Notes: a model not told the origin generated them from the letters alone. A stretch of 64,000 bases of DNA from Lepturacanthus savala (GCA_030544235.1 CM060477.1:10333934-10397933), one strand, 5' to 3'; shown: positions 48,401 to 59,467, counted from the first letter of the stretch. Program-made: numbers and translations.

Positions 48401-51400
48401 AAAATCAATCTGTGAATGCTTACATCTGGAAAGTAATCTTTCTTGTCAACACTTGCATTAATACAGCCAAGAGCAAAGGAGGTGCCTTACTTTCTACATT
48501 CAGCTCAGCTTGTAAACAGATGAGCTCCTTTGTGTGCACTATATGCCCAATTTCTCCATGTTCCAAACAAGTTTACAACATTTTCTACAACACTTTTATA
48601 ACCGATTGCTAAAGCAGCCTGAATGAGTTTCCTCCCCTGGGTGGAACCATGGGACCAATTTGGTTCCATGGGAATGGAAACACTAAAATACCCGTATCAT
48701 TCCGTACCTTACTGTACCGCATTGGTGGAAACGGGGCATATGTCTCTCAGTTGGCCTGGGAACACCTTGGGGTTCCCATGGAAGAGCTGAACCGGTCCCC
48801 AACCAAAAGGGTTACTAAAATGCAAACGGGTACCAATGGACCAGTTTGGTTCCATGGTAATGGAAACACTAAAATATAAACCATACCACATAGTGAAAAC
48901 AGGGAATATGTCTCTCAGCTGGCCTGGGAACGCCATGGCACCTCTGCTGAGAAGAGACCCAATGAGTATTAGAAAATTGATGGCACATTTAACAAATAAT
49001 AAAGGAAAATTTGTATTATTTGGAATGTGGAACTATCTATGTGTATGTATTATATGACATTTACATCTGAGTTGAGCTGAAGTTCTTACCCATGCTGTTA
49101 AGGTGACAGTAACACCTAAAACCTAAAGATCTGATTACGTCTTACAAAGGAAATCAGACCTTTAAGTTCTATTAGTTCATTATTGTGTTTTTTATGTGTG
49201 CACGCATTTATATTTCTGTGCACACGGCAGGCTAAGTGCATAAAAGAACAAGCCAAAGGTAAAGAGAGGCATTACAGTTATAGACATGGCTGTAAACGTT
49301 GCGGTCAAAGACTCTACACAGGCTCTCCACTGTTTCACTCGTTTCCGTCTTCTCCCATCCCCCCCAACTTCTCCTCATGTACAGCTGTTGTTTTTCTGAT
49401 GGACTCTCAGATTGTGTAGGCCCACACTGCACAGCCACACTCACACAGCATATATAGCAACGTTATAGTGAGATTCATACATTAATCTGACACGTTTCAG
49501 CTATAGCTATGTCAGTAGATTATGTTACATATATGAAATACTAGAGAAGCATAACAAAAAAAATACATGGGAGTTAGTTCATGATTTGTGTGCATCTCTA
49601 CCTACTAAACACATGCAATATGAAGTTTTTGTGCTGTTTTCATTATGGAAAAGTATGTTTGACATGTTTGCGCCATTATATCATTTGTACAATATCTTTG
49701 GTGAATATATGATACACAAATTATCCCTTAATCCATTCTTTGTGAATTCCCCCACAATATTTAAATGAATGTCTTGTTTTTTTTTTTATAAAGATATCTG
49801 GCATGGCAACAAACAAACAAACAAACAAAAAACATTAACCATAAAAGGTGCAGTGTGGACTACCTGATCCAAACAAATAGGGGTTAGTATCTGAGATGAC
49901 CAGCTTCCTCTCTGGCCAGCAGCTACTGCAGTAGGCCAGCAGCATCTCCATCAATGTTCCCAAGTAAAGTGACTTATTGTCCCACAGTCCCACAGCAATT
50001 ACAGCAGTTTTCCTGCTTGGCTTCACCATTTTTAGTGTAGGAGAGAATAATTACCAAACTGGTTCAAATACTACAACAGAATAGTTAAACTACTACACTT
50101 TACAGAGAACAGAGTGAGACAGATGAAGACATCAGGCCGATCATAAGGAGAAAATATAATCATAATCAATATAGTCATAAGTAAAACATTTGACTGATAT
50201 TACATATTAATAACATCAGTTACTAAGTCATACATAATTGATGCATTTGACTGACAGCACATGCCATTATCAATGTTTACTGAGTGATGTATGAATTTCT
50301 AGTCCAATGTATCCAGCGCCTTCCATCGTGGGTCTTCTTCCCTCCTAATGACCCAGCTGTTGTCCGATCACTTCGTTACATTAAATGTTATCTCAGTTGT
50401 TGCTGAGTCAGAGCTGTTCCTGCTCCGCTCTCAAGTCATAGTCCTCTGAGTCACTCAGATAGACCGGTGTTGGAAACACATCCGGGTTTCCAACAATACC
50501 TTAGACCTTTTGAGTGTATTTGATTTGTTTGTCCATTCATCATTGTCGTCGCTCTCTGTAACTTCCTCCTCAGCATGGGCGCAAAGCAACATGTTAAATT
50601 GGAAATTTGAATTAGGTCTACAAAAGCATGAATGGTTCTAGCCAAACCAGCTTCTTATTTTTCTAAAATGTAAATTAACCGCTCCATTGACAGGCCCCTC
50701 CACCCTACCAGCATTCTCCTTCACTTCACAATTCTCTATGTTGGTGTTGGTATTTAGAGTGTTTTTTTTGTTTGTTTGTTTTTACATATTGCTGTTCTGT
50801 TTGTGTGTTTTAGGTTTATAACAGTGCTGTATGTGACATGTTGGAACTAATCTAATCTAATCTAATCTAATTCAATCTAATCTAATCTAATCTCACCTCA
50901 CAGCAAGAAGGTCGCAGGTTCAAGACCTCCTTGGTCCTGGATCTGGGACCTTTCTGTGTGGAGTTTACATGTTCTCCCCGTGTCTGTGTGGTTTTCACCG
51001 AGTACTCCGGCTTCCTCCCACAGTCCAAAAACATGCTCAGGTTAACTGGCAACTCTAAATTGCCCGTAGGTGTGAGTGTGTGAGTGAATGGTGTGTGTGC
51101 CCCATGATTGGCTGGCGACCATCTGGGGTGTATCCCTGCCTCTCGCCGTAACGCGCTGGGATTGGCTCCAGCAGACCATGTGACCCTAATGAGGAATAAG
51201 CAGGTATAGAAAATGACTGACTGACTAATCTAATCTCAGTTTCTCTTACTTTCTTAAACCAACTATTCTTGTTCTAAAGAACTAGTTCCCAATGGGTTCT
51301 ATAAACCATAACAACAACTATGTAATATTACATTATATTTACAAAAGTGTTCCAAAGTGGAGTACTGTACTGTTCGTGAAACCATGGCGTTCTACACCAC

Positions 51401-54158
51401 ATTTAGGCTTGAATGCACAGGGGAATCTACATTCTTAATCATTAAGAATTCCACCAGGTTATCTTGCCAAACAGATTTCCTGGTGACATGCTTATCACCT
51501 GTTTTGATCAGGCTGATGGTGCACTGATCAGCGTACTGACCGCGTACTGAGCCAAACCATAAAAGCAATACACACACATTCTAGATGTTATAAAGACCAC
51601 CCCTCACCTGGTGTAACTATGGAGATATCTTCTTCCTCTGTCTCACTCTGTTCTCTGTAAGGTGCATTATATTTTAACTACTCTATGTTGTATTTGAACC
51701 AGTTTGGTAATCTATCTCCTACATTACCAGCGGCCCAATGGAACAGTGGAACAATGTTTAGTTGTTTCTTCTCAGATATATTTATCAACCTCCTTTATCA
51801 ATGATCCTCCTTCCTCAGGTGTCCAGCGGCTACCTGGTGGTGGTGTTCGTCTATGTGACCGAGTTCACTGGCAACAAGGTGCGCACATGGACCTCTATGC
51901 ATGTGCACGCAGCCTTTGCCGTTGGCATTCTGGTAGTGGCTCTGACCGGCTACCTGGTGCGGGTCTGGTGGATCTACCAGATCATCCTCTCCATATGCAC
52001 CTCGCCCTTCTTGCTCTTCTGCTGGAAGTTCCCTGAGACGCCGTTTTATCTGATGGCCAAGGGCCGTTACAAGGACACGCAAACCCTGCTGGAGAAGATG
52101 GCCCGCTTCAATGGCCTTGAGTGCAGGCTGAGGGCCGAGGAGCTCCTGGAGGACCAGGATGGCAGAACTCTGCTGGAGAAGGAATCAGCGGAGCAGCCGT
52201 CGCAGTCGGAAAAGAAGCTGTCCATCCTGGATCTGTTCGGCAGCTGGAGGATGGCGGGGCGCACGTGCACAGTGTGGGCCATCTGGTTCATCGGCAGCCT
52301 GGGCTATTACGTCTTCTCTTTGGGCTCAGTCAACCTGGGAGGAAACCAGTACATTAACCTCTTCCTGGTCGGTAGGTGCTGATGAGTCTGCATGAAATTA
52401 TACATTGTACAAGTGATTTTGCCAGTCAGAGGGTGCAAAACAGGGGATATTATTAATAGGTGTGTTTTGTGCGAAACATGAACTTAATTAGTGTCATCTC
52501 CCATCTCCTTTAAAAGCCTGCTGTGCTTACACCTGGTTGCAGGCCTAAACTGCTGATTCAGTGTGGGGAAATGTGTGCCATGGCTATATTATGAATGGAA
52601 ATAGAAGTTAATCTTCAAATTATCCATAGTTTAAAAAATGATTTTGAGAGTCTGAACGCGCACCAAACATATTGCAGTATTTCATTGTGATTTCCTGTTG
52701 TAAATTCAAGACATGAGTACATCAGTGCTTTTTCAATAAGATTCACTATAAAGATTGAAGAGGCTGATTTCAGTGAGTGTAAACGCTTCCAGGCATGCAG
52801 CATTGCAGTCAATATCCTGTGACATTTACGCAGCAAAACAAAAAAAAAAACATGGTTATAAAGGGAGCTCTCCAGAGGAAACTCCGCTCTGATGGAGCTC
52901 AGGATTCATCAGGAAGACACACGAGCCCATTTACACACCAGTCTCTCCTCTGAGCCTTAAATAAAAGGCTTAAATAGTCTGAGTGCTGCAGTGATCTCTC
53001 TCCTCTTTTTAAACACAGGGTTATTGTGTCAGTGCCACAGTAACCTCTGACCGACAGCTGCTGTGATTGGCCGTTTCCAGGTGCAGTGGAGATCCCCTCT
53101 TATCTGGTTGGTTGTTTTGCAATGGACCGGATCGGCAGGAAGAAGACTTGTGCCCCAGCTCTGCTCCTAGCCGGGATCGCGTGTATGCTCATCATCGTGG
53201 TCCCTGCTGTATGTATGACCAAATTGATCATTATAAATAATTCTGTTATGAACTGGTGAGATGCAACACAAATCACTCTTTCATAATCAATACAGACAAA
53301 TGATCTTTCCAGGAATGATTATTATTTTTTTATTCCCTCATCAGTAACTTTATGTGTTATTACAAATCGTCAGTCCAGTCAACAACTGGAGTATCACACT
53401 TGTGACACAACTACTAACACAAGTTATTAGTAGTGGGGAGGAGCTATTTCACAAACATAAATAGTCTGTTTTTGGCATTTTCTGCACAATCTGCATGGGC
53501 CATTAGGTCTTGAGTTTATTGTTCTGACATTTCCCAATGGAGATTAGAGCCAAAGGTCCACTGTTACTGTTAAGCCCTGATATATGACACATGCAATTCC
53601 CCAGTGTGTGTGTGTGTGTGTGTGCGCGTGTGTGTGCTTGTGTGCGTGCGCCTGCATGTGTGCATGCATGTGTATGTGCGTGTGTACTGGTTATGGTTGA
53701 TTTGGCAAACAGCTGGTACATAATATCCAAGTCAACATGACCTTTGACAAAGCCATTCTGAACACAGTGCTCAAACATAAGGCGAAAAATAGTGGAGAGC
53801 GTTGTCTCCTCTTTCTGTAGAAACTTCAGAGTGAAAATCCATCTGTAGACTGGACACAGTCCCACATACCATAGTGTGTGCAGCTCTCTATGGTAAAACA
53901 CATGTGCAAATATGTCTTACCTTGACAAACACACCATGGGCTGTAATGTAAATATATATGAGAGATAAGTTTCACGGTAGATGGGAGTGTTCAGCACCGA
54001 CAGTATGGACATTTCGCTATCCAGTCAGACCAGATCACAAACAGCTTGACAGAGACTTTGCTTAAAAGTGCTTTTCTACCTTTTTAGTGCAGGTGATTTA
54101 ACACAATGTGCAAGACAATTCAATAAAGGTCCCATAATGAAGGTCTAGGTAATGCATG

Positions 54159-54245
<87 letters not shown>

Positions 54246-57200
54246 TAATGCCCAGCCTGTCGTAGGAGAGGCTCATTATTAATATTAATGAGACTGTCTG
54301 AAAATGGAGAGAGATGTAAAACTATATTAAGATGATTTTGGGGTCTAAAAACACAAATATATCTCATTAGGCCTTCCAAAACTACAAATTAAATGCAATC
54401 AAAGTTTAAAATATGGGAGTTTTATCATAAAATCACATATGACATGGGGCAGTACAAATGGCAGATGTGACAGAACCAGAACCAAAAACAACAATATTAA
54501 CAAGATAATACAAAATTTACTAAAATATATACAATTTTGACTCAACATTGTACACACTTTGTGTGTGTGCTTGTGTTAGGGTTAGTATACCAGGTACTGT
54601 AGCCTATTCCATTAGTAATTTATACAAACATTTATACTTATTGTATCTTTGCTTACCCATAATCTGCATTTTGCCCATATATAACTACTTTAGCCCTACA
54701 TACTTACTTATGGTAGATCTAATGTTACCAGTGCTTAGGCTCAGATAAGACAAGAAAACAAGTTATTTATACACATGTGACTAATGCTTGTATGTATGCA
54801 AACCATACTGTCATTGTTAAATATAATACTTAATGAAGAACTTATCTCTCACATCTAACATTAGTGTAGCCTATTTAAAATGAAGGTGGTGGGATTCCTA
54901 CCAGCAGTTTATAAATAAACTGTTTGGACTGAATCACCTCACACAGCCTGCCTTTCAGTGTGTGTATCTTTAGCGTTGCCAGGCGCTGCTGTCTGCATAT
55001 GTTGCGTTATAGCACTGGGCTGAATTATAGCTCCAGGTGTTTGTGAGGGAGAGGGAGGCACTGCAGCTCCGGATCTCACAGCTCTCCTTCCACGTACAGG
55101 CCAAGCAGTTCTTCATTCTGACTTTACTGGTCCCCCACACATTGGATATGCTCACATTTTAAATACTCAAATACAGTCAAATAAAATACTGAACCCCTCC
55201 TCCTACGTGTATTAGTACAATTAGTTTGTATGAGTTTCTTTGATTGAATACATTCTGTCTTCATTTTAGTACGTTAATGTGTATATATTCGTAGCTTTAT
55301 TGCACATATTTGTTAGTAAGTAAAATATTATTTACATGTCTGAAGTTGCATTCCATCTGACAGAAGAATAGTTATCTTTTTACTAGGGGTGGGACTTGAT
55401 TAAAAACAAAATCTAACTACTTACAAGTTTTGTAATTAATTAATCGCAATCGATCGCATAACAATATTTGCCCCAAAAGCAACATTCATTTTTTGTAAAT
55501 GAATTTTAGTCACTATTTTCTAAACCCTTATCTTCAACCACCGATATTGTTCTACAGTCCTGGGAAATTCATCAGTGTTTCTGAAGTCGACTTACTCGTT
55601 TTCTTCCTGATAAGGCCGGTCATTTGTCCTTTCTGAACACAGATCAGCCAAGGCTTCTCTGGTTGCATGGTTAGATAGTTGTAGAGGTTAGTTACCATTT
55701 TCTATTCTCTTCTATCCAATGACATTCTCACCTGTGACACCCTAGCTTCTAAAGACAGCCACCCCAGATGTTCATGGGGGTCCATGCCCATTACCACTCT
55801 AACCAGCTTATTCTGTGAAATCTGCAGCTTCTTCTTCAGCCCTCCAGCCAGATCAGTGTTCCATGCTATGCTTGCATAGTCAAACTGTGGCTAGATGATA
55901 CTATTCACTAGGAGTCATAAACTATCCCTATCCATTAAATCTGCCTAATTAGATAATAGACTTTCACTTTCTAATGACCTTCATGGCCACCTCTTCACCC
56001 CTTAGAGGTGTCCAACACTCAGCACAGGTATTTAACCGTATCCTTAGCCTCTATGGCCTTTCCCCCAAGCTATATCTCTATCTCTATCTCACCCTGCTGT
56101 GTTCCTTAGAAAGAGTTTGTATCCAAATAATAGACTAAATTGTTCCTAAGTGTTGACACAGCCTATTATCAGTTAACCGTATACTAATTTTGGCAAGTTC
56201 CTCTCCTAGCCTATTTCTTATTATGCTTAGATCCTTATATAGTGTCAAGCGTGTCATTGATGTATAAAAAGTGGCCCCAGAATGGTCCCCTGTGGTACCT
56301 CAAAGTCAATCAGTTTGGGTTCTGATAAAGTTCCATCTATGTCTAGTCTGTTCCCTATTTCATAAATTTGAAGCCAACCAATTGTCCCCTTGTACATCCA
56401 CACCCATAGCTCTCATCTTGGAGAGAAGCAGAACATGATTCACAGTGTTCCTTTGCAGGTCCAGCAAACCATTCCACATATATTTCCTCTATTTCACTCC
56501 TGATATTGGATGTGAGGTAGAGAAGACACGTGAAGTCGGATTTCCTGAAACCTGACTGGAATTAAAAACTGCTTATCCACGTAATCTGTAATCTACAGGT
56601 TTACAACTCTCTCTATGATTTTAGATAAGACACTGACACTGGTCTATAATTTCCACATTCTGTTTTTACTCCCTTATTATATAGGGTGATAACTCTGGCC
56701 TGCTTGATGGCATGGGAGACATCTTGCTTTAAACTATATTAATGAGGTATCTGACACATGGGACAATTACCTGCACCACCACTTTAGAAATCTATCTGAG
56801 ATGTCATCCGAGCCTGTAACTTTTTATATCAACGCATACTTCAATGAAGGTAAAACTACGGCTCGGATCCGGCATTTTTACATAGAAGTGTGCACGTTCC
56901 TTTCCAAACTCTAAAACGGAGAGTCACTGAGGGAACGTTAATTCCCTCAGTTATTAGATCACTTGCAAATGTAGTAAAACAGAATCAAGTCAGTATGCAC
57001 TTTAGACCTAGTACGTGCCATCCATTGAGTACTGTAATGTAGTGTGTGCTCTTGTTTAAAGTTTGACTATTAACAAAGGCCATTGATGGTCTGATGAAAC
57101 ACTTGAAGGTCAAAGTTTAAGTGTCTGTATTTTTTTAGTATGAGGAAGCTATTTAAGTATTTAATTTGTAATATACTTTACTTGGTGAAAGCTCTAAATC

Positions 57201-59467
57201 CACAAGTTTTGCCCTTGTGTTAAAAATGTTGCACAAAAAGAACAAATGGAGGCAACTGCGAATACCGAGAAACGTGGGATAAGCACGGGGGTGTTCTGTC
57301 TCTCATCGTCAAACGTACTTCTCTTTTCCACAGAAAATGAAGTCGCTGGCCATCGCTCTAAGCATGATAGGAAAGTTTGCCATCGCCATTGCCTTTGGCC
57401 TCATCTACCTGTACACTTGTGAGCTTTACCCAACGATCATCAGGTAAGAATACCAAAATATTCAAAGCTTCCAGAGACACAGAATACTTGAATCTGGACT
57501 AGAATCTATTTGTGATTTGGCATTTCTTTGTGAAAAGAACAATTTTAAACACTTTTTAAAGGTTTAGTGTGTAATATTTAGCAGCATATAGTGGATCAGA
57601 CTTGGAAGAAATGGAATACAACATTTATAAATATGTTATTATCATTTTTATTACCTTAGATTGAGATATAGACATTTTTATCTACTTGGGGAGCAGTCCC
57701 ACCATGTTTCTGTAATAACCCAAAATGGCAAACCAAAGAAGAGGTCTAGAGACCTTTTTTCTCACATTTTTGTCACATTTTGCAAGTTTCACGGCCACTA
57801 TATTTACTTCGGTGATCAGTTAATTGCAATCTGGAAGCTCACTGGTGCTGTAAAATACATACTGTACCTTTATATACAATATAATGACATTTCAAGCATT
57901 TTTTTAGTTAAAATTGAGATGCTACTCAAAGCAAAAACATAAATCCTAAATGTGTTTTTGCTTATATTCTGCATGTAGTCTTTCAGGCTACTAGAGTTGT
58001 ATCTGTATTTTTACGTAAGTTATGCTACGCTTCATAATGTAACAATCCTAAATTACTTGAAATTGTTTCTGAGATTTTGTTTTGTTTACAGTAATGGACT
58101 CTTGTATAATGTTGGCAGTGGTTGACCTCCTATGATGCTCATTTGGAGTTGGTCTACACCTCGCTGAATCTTATCTTCCCTGATGTGATGGCTATGACAT
58201 TCAGCATATAGCCCTCAGCTGACCTTGTGTATGCTCTTCCTCCAGGTCTCTGGCAGTAGGTAGTGGCAGTATGATGTGCCGTGTTGGCAGTGTGGTGGCT
58301 CCCTTCTGTGTGTACCTGGCCGACATCTGGGTCTACCTACCTCAGGTATACACACACTACCGTTCAAAAGTTTGGGGCTGCTTAGAAATGTCCTTATTTT
58401 TGTATTTTCAATGAAGATTATTGTAAACAGATCAGAAACACACTCTATACATTGATAATGACTATTCTAGCTGCAAATATCTGGTTTTTGGTGCAATATC
58501 TACATACATGTAGGTGTATAGAGGCCCATTTCCAGCAACTATCACTAACTAACACTAATCACCAGTATTCTAATGGTACAATGTGTGCTCATTGCATCAG
58601 AAGGCGAATGGATGATTAGAAAACCCTTGTGCAATCATGCACAGCTGAAAACAGTTTAGCTGGTCCTTTGACAAAAGCAAAGTTGGAAAGCAAAGGAAAA
58701 AAATATTAGAAATCATTATTTCTAACCTCAACAATGTCTTGGGGCGTCTCTCCCCGTGTCTGCGTGGGTTTTCACCAGGTACTCCGGCTTCCTCCCACGG
58801 TCCAAAAACATGCTGAGGTTAATTGGCGACTCTAAATTGCCCGTAGGTGTGAGTGTGTGAGTGAATGGTGTGTGTGCCCCACGATTGGCTGGCGACCATC
58901 TGGGGTGTATCCCTGCCTCTCGCCGTAACGCGCTGGGATTGGCTCCAGCAGACCATGTGACCCTAATGAGGAATAAGCAGGTATAGAAAATGACTGACTG
59001 ACAATGTCTTGACTATATTTCCTATTCATTTTACAACTCATGGTGGTAAATAAAAGTCTGACCTTTCATGGAAAACACAAAATTGTCTGGGTGACCCCAA
59101 GCTTTTGAACTGTTGTGTACATGTTTGCTTCACATTCATTTAAAACCAAATCTTCCCCAAATCTTTGTGCACTGTTCCTGGTTATTATAGTTGATACGAG
59201 GGTATCTTGGCAACGAAAAAAATTGATTATTTCCTTTTTCTTTTCTTTTTTTTTGTCACGACCCCTGTGTAGCTAATTGTGGGAATCCTAGCGTTCGTTA
59301 TCGGAGTGCTTACATTGCTGTTGCCTGAGACTCTGGGCAAGCCTCTAACAACCACCATGGAAGAGGCCGAAGCTTTGGGATACGAGCCCAGCAAGAAGAG
59401 CCCCTCCCTGGACGGCAAAGACGCCGAGGATGGGCTGGAGATGAAGCGACACGGAGACGATGCCTAG
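45381..59467 (+). CDS. slc22a16: slc22a16-like organic cation/carnitine transporter, complete, eight exons
   Basis: SLC22-family transporter of the major facilitator superfamily, plasma membrane; human SLC22A16 carries carnitine and other organic cations. Exons: 45381-45424, 46964-47443, 48188-48305, 51819-52371, 53081-53208, 57334-57443, 58246-58345, 59273-59467. They join in frame to 575 codons plus TAG; human is 577. Twelve TM segments are expected from the family. Visible are TM1 (about 17-42), a large cysteine-rich extracellular loop (43-150) with N-glycosylation sites N55-V-T, N63-L-S and N116-K-T, the MFS loop motif GDIADRVGRVR (170-180), PETPFYL (286-292), and LPETLGKPL (528-536) before a charged cytoplasmic tail. 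GHFKRFQ, CGIHYL, SGYLVV, ALTGYLVR and KFAIAIAFGLIYLY match the human protein closely. The start has A at -3. Confidence 0.95.
45735..46125. repeat. unclassified dispersed repeat, copy A
   Basis: Shares blocks such as 'gttgagtcactaacaatc', 'ttttgtactct', 'gtgcaaaattctt' versus 'tgtacaaaattctt', and 'aagttgtctactatc.tgtca' in the same order with 61140-61525. Confidence 0.7.
46307..46877. mobile_element. hAT-like non-autonomous transposon in intron 1
   Basis: The left end is TAGGGCTGCTGGATTATGGG and the right end reads TTAATCGCACAGCCTTG. Inner text 'attatcacgattattctggt' is typical of a fish hAT-type MITE. The flanking 8-mers TGTTGAGG (46299-46306) and GGTTGAGG (46878-46885) look like a target-site duplication with one mismatch. 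Confidence 0.72.
46964..47443 (+). CDS. slc22a16: slc22a16 exon 2
   Basis: 480 bp; residues 15-175. Covers TM1, the large glycosylated extracellular loop with cysteines (C49, C98, C122, C145) and TM2, ending GDIAD plus AG of Arg. Acceptor GTGCAG, donor GTAAGC. GC-rich. Confidence 0.96.
47444..48187 (+). other. slc22a16: slc22a16 intron 2
   Basis: 744 bp. It has no feature I recognise apart from ATT trinucleotides near 47891. Confidence 0.85.
48188..48305 (+). CDS. slc22a16: slc22a16 exon 3
   Basis: 118 bp; the first G completes Arg175, then VGRVRILMFTSLCQFGLG... to FLLAM, phase 0. Donor GTGAGT. It contains the second half of the MFS loop motif and TM3. Confidence 0.95.
48647..48960. repeat. 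imperfect tandem duplication, about 186-bp unit, LINE-tail-like
   Basis: Two copies share 'ttggttccatgg.aatggaa' and 'atatgtctctcag.tggcct'. The second has about 17 bp deleted. 'tctctcagctggcctgggaa' resembles the 3' region of a fish LINE. Confidence 0.7.
50033..50130. repeat. left arm of a ~100-bp inverted repeat
   Basis: Contains TTACCAAACTGGTTCAAATAC, of which 20 bases are TACCAAACTGGTTCAAATAC, and 'acagagaacagagtgagaca'. Both occur inverted at 51629-51726. Confidence 0.85.
50846..50893. repeat. (TAATC)n microsatellite
   Basis: About nine units with one variant. It supplied the target site for SINE-like copy 6. Confidence 0.9.
50894..51225 (+). mobile_element. SINE-like retroposon, copy 6 (5'-truncated)
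   Basis: Starts inside the head at 'cacctcacagcaagaag' and ends GACTGACTGAC. The 11-mer TAATCTAATCT flanks it at 50883-50893 and 51226-51236. Confidence 0.85.
51629..51726. repeat. right arm of a ~100-bp inverted repeat
   Basis: Reverse-complement counterpart of 50033-50130. It ends about 92 bp before exon 4. Confidence 0.85.
51819..52371 (+). CDS. slc22a16: slc22a16 exon 4
   Basis: 553 bp, residues 215-398 plus the first base of Gly399. It carries SSGYLVV, EFTGNKVRTW, ALTGYLVRVWW, PETPFYLMAKGRY, the large intracellular loop, then SLGYYVFSLGSVNLGGNQYI. Donor GTAGGT. Confidence 0.97.
52372..53080 (+). other. slc22a16: slc22a16 intron 4
   Basis: 709 bp, AT-rich, with an A-run near 52838-52850. 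Nothing else recognised. Confidence 0.85.
53081..53208 (+). CDS. slc22a16: slc22a16 exon 5
   Basis: 128 bp; GT completes Gly399, then AVEIPSYLVGCFAMDRIGRK to VVPA, phase 0. MDRIGRK is the second MFS loop motif (DRxGRR-like). Donor GTATGT. Confidence 0.96.
53604..53690. repeat. GT-rich microsatellite
   Basis: GT run followed by interrupted GTGC/GTGT units. Confidence 0.85.
54160..54241. repeat. (AT)n microsatellite
   Basis: About 40 uninterrupted AT units. Length is likely polymorphic and hard to assemble. Confidence 0.95.
55382..55475. mobile_element. MITE fragment
   Basis: Text 'ctaggggtgggacttgatta' and 'taattaattaatcgcaatcg' matches the end of a common fish MITE. The other end was not found. 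Confidence 0.5.
55700..56860 (-). mobile_element. inactive LINE (CR1/L2-type) reverse-transcriptase remnant
   Basis: Minus-strand frames give ARVITLYNKGVKTECGNYRP then VSV and LSKIIERVV (fingers), NTVNHVLLLSKMRAMGV, VPQGTILGPL with a shifted YINDTL (palm), and downstream FDYASIAWNTDLAGGLKKKL plus KLVRVVMGMDPHEHL (thumb/C-terminal). Stops and frameshifts show it is dead. The YxDD-type catalytic motif was not located. Clade assignment is tentative. Confidence 0.78.
57334..57443 (+). CDS. slc22a16: slc22a16 exon 6
   Basis: 110 bp, residues 442-477 plus AG of Arg478. Encodes KMKSLAIALSMIGKFAIAIA and LIYLYTCELYPTII. Acceptor TTTTCCACAG, donor GTAAGA. Confidence 0.97.
57444..58245 (+). other. slc22a16: slc22a16 intron 6
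   Basis: 802 bp. Its centre is a MITE at 57557-57872; otherwise AT-rich. Confidence 0.85.
57557..57872. mobile_element. MITE in intron 6
   Basis: Left end TAAAGGTTTAGTGTGTAATA. Right end, inverted, TAAAGGTACAGTATGTATTT. Inner text 'gcagtcccaccatgtttctg' and 'aaccaaagaagaggtctaga' resembles a widespread teleost MITE. Confidence 0.7.
58246..58345 (+). CDS. slc22a16: slc22a16 exon 7
   Basis: 100 bp; G completes Arg478, then SLAVGSGSMMCRVGSVVAPF to WVYLPQ, phase 0. The donor GTATAC runs straight into a transposon end. Confidence 0.96.
58349..59119. mobile_element. non-autonomous TIR transposon, copy 3, with nested SINE
   Basis: The left TIR ACACTACCGTTCAAAAGTTT begins a few bases into the intron. 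The right end has GTGACCCCAAGCTTTTGAAC. The internal text matches copies 1 and 2 in the opposite orientation. SINE-like copy 7 interrupts it. Confidence 0.85.
58742..59000 (+). mobile_element. SINE-like retroposon, copy 7 (5'-truncated, nested)
   Basis: Begins at 'gggcgtctctccccgtgtct' and ends TGACTGACTGAC. Flanked by the 11-mer ACAATGTCTTG at 58731-58741 and 59001-59011. Truncation plus duplication indicates target-primed reverse transcription. Confidence 0.87.
59273..59467 (+). CDS. slc22a16: slc22a16 exon 8 (last)
   Basis: 64 codons plus TAG (59465-59467). TM12 (LIVGILAFVIGVLTLLL), PETLGKPLTTTMEEAEALG, then a charged tail ending KRHGDDA. Acceptor CCTGTGTAG. Confidence 0.97.
   Translation, partial: LIVGILAFVIGVLTLLLPETLGKPLTTTMEEAEALGYEPSKKSPSLDGKDAEDGLEMKRHGDDA

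Larger units (their letters stand above)
48306..51818 (+). other. slc22a16: slc22a16 intron 3
   Basis: 3.5 kb. Holds a tandemly doubled repeat (48647-48960), an inverted-repeat pair (50033-50130 / 51629-51726), a TAATC microsatellite, and SINE-like copy 6. An AAAC run is at 49807-49830. Confidence 0.85.
53209..57333 (+). other. slc22a16: slc22a16 intron 5
   Basis: 4.1 kb. Contains a GT-rich run (53604-53690), an 80-bp (AT)n tract (54160-54241), a MITE scrap (55382-55475) and an inactive LINE on the - strand (about 55700-56860). No exon recognised. Confidence 0.85.
58346..59272 (+). other. slc22a16: slc22a16 intron 7, mostly transposon
   Basis: 927 bp, of which about 771 is a TIR element (58349-59119) with a SINE-like copy nested in it. 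The last 153 bp hold the acceptor region, with a T-rich tract at 59231-59254. Confidence 0.88.

Noticed and set aside
53503..53901. 132-codon minus frame with HTHTHAHT repeats
   Set aside because: Half of it is the GT microsatellite in translation. The rest (GFVKGHVDLDIMYQLF) matched nothing I could name; perhaps a transposon scrap.
54970..55155. Cysteine-containing 61-codon minus frame in slc22a16 intron 5
   Set aside because: Not recognised, no splice sites fitting a neighbouring exon, and flanked by repeat-like text.
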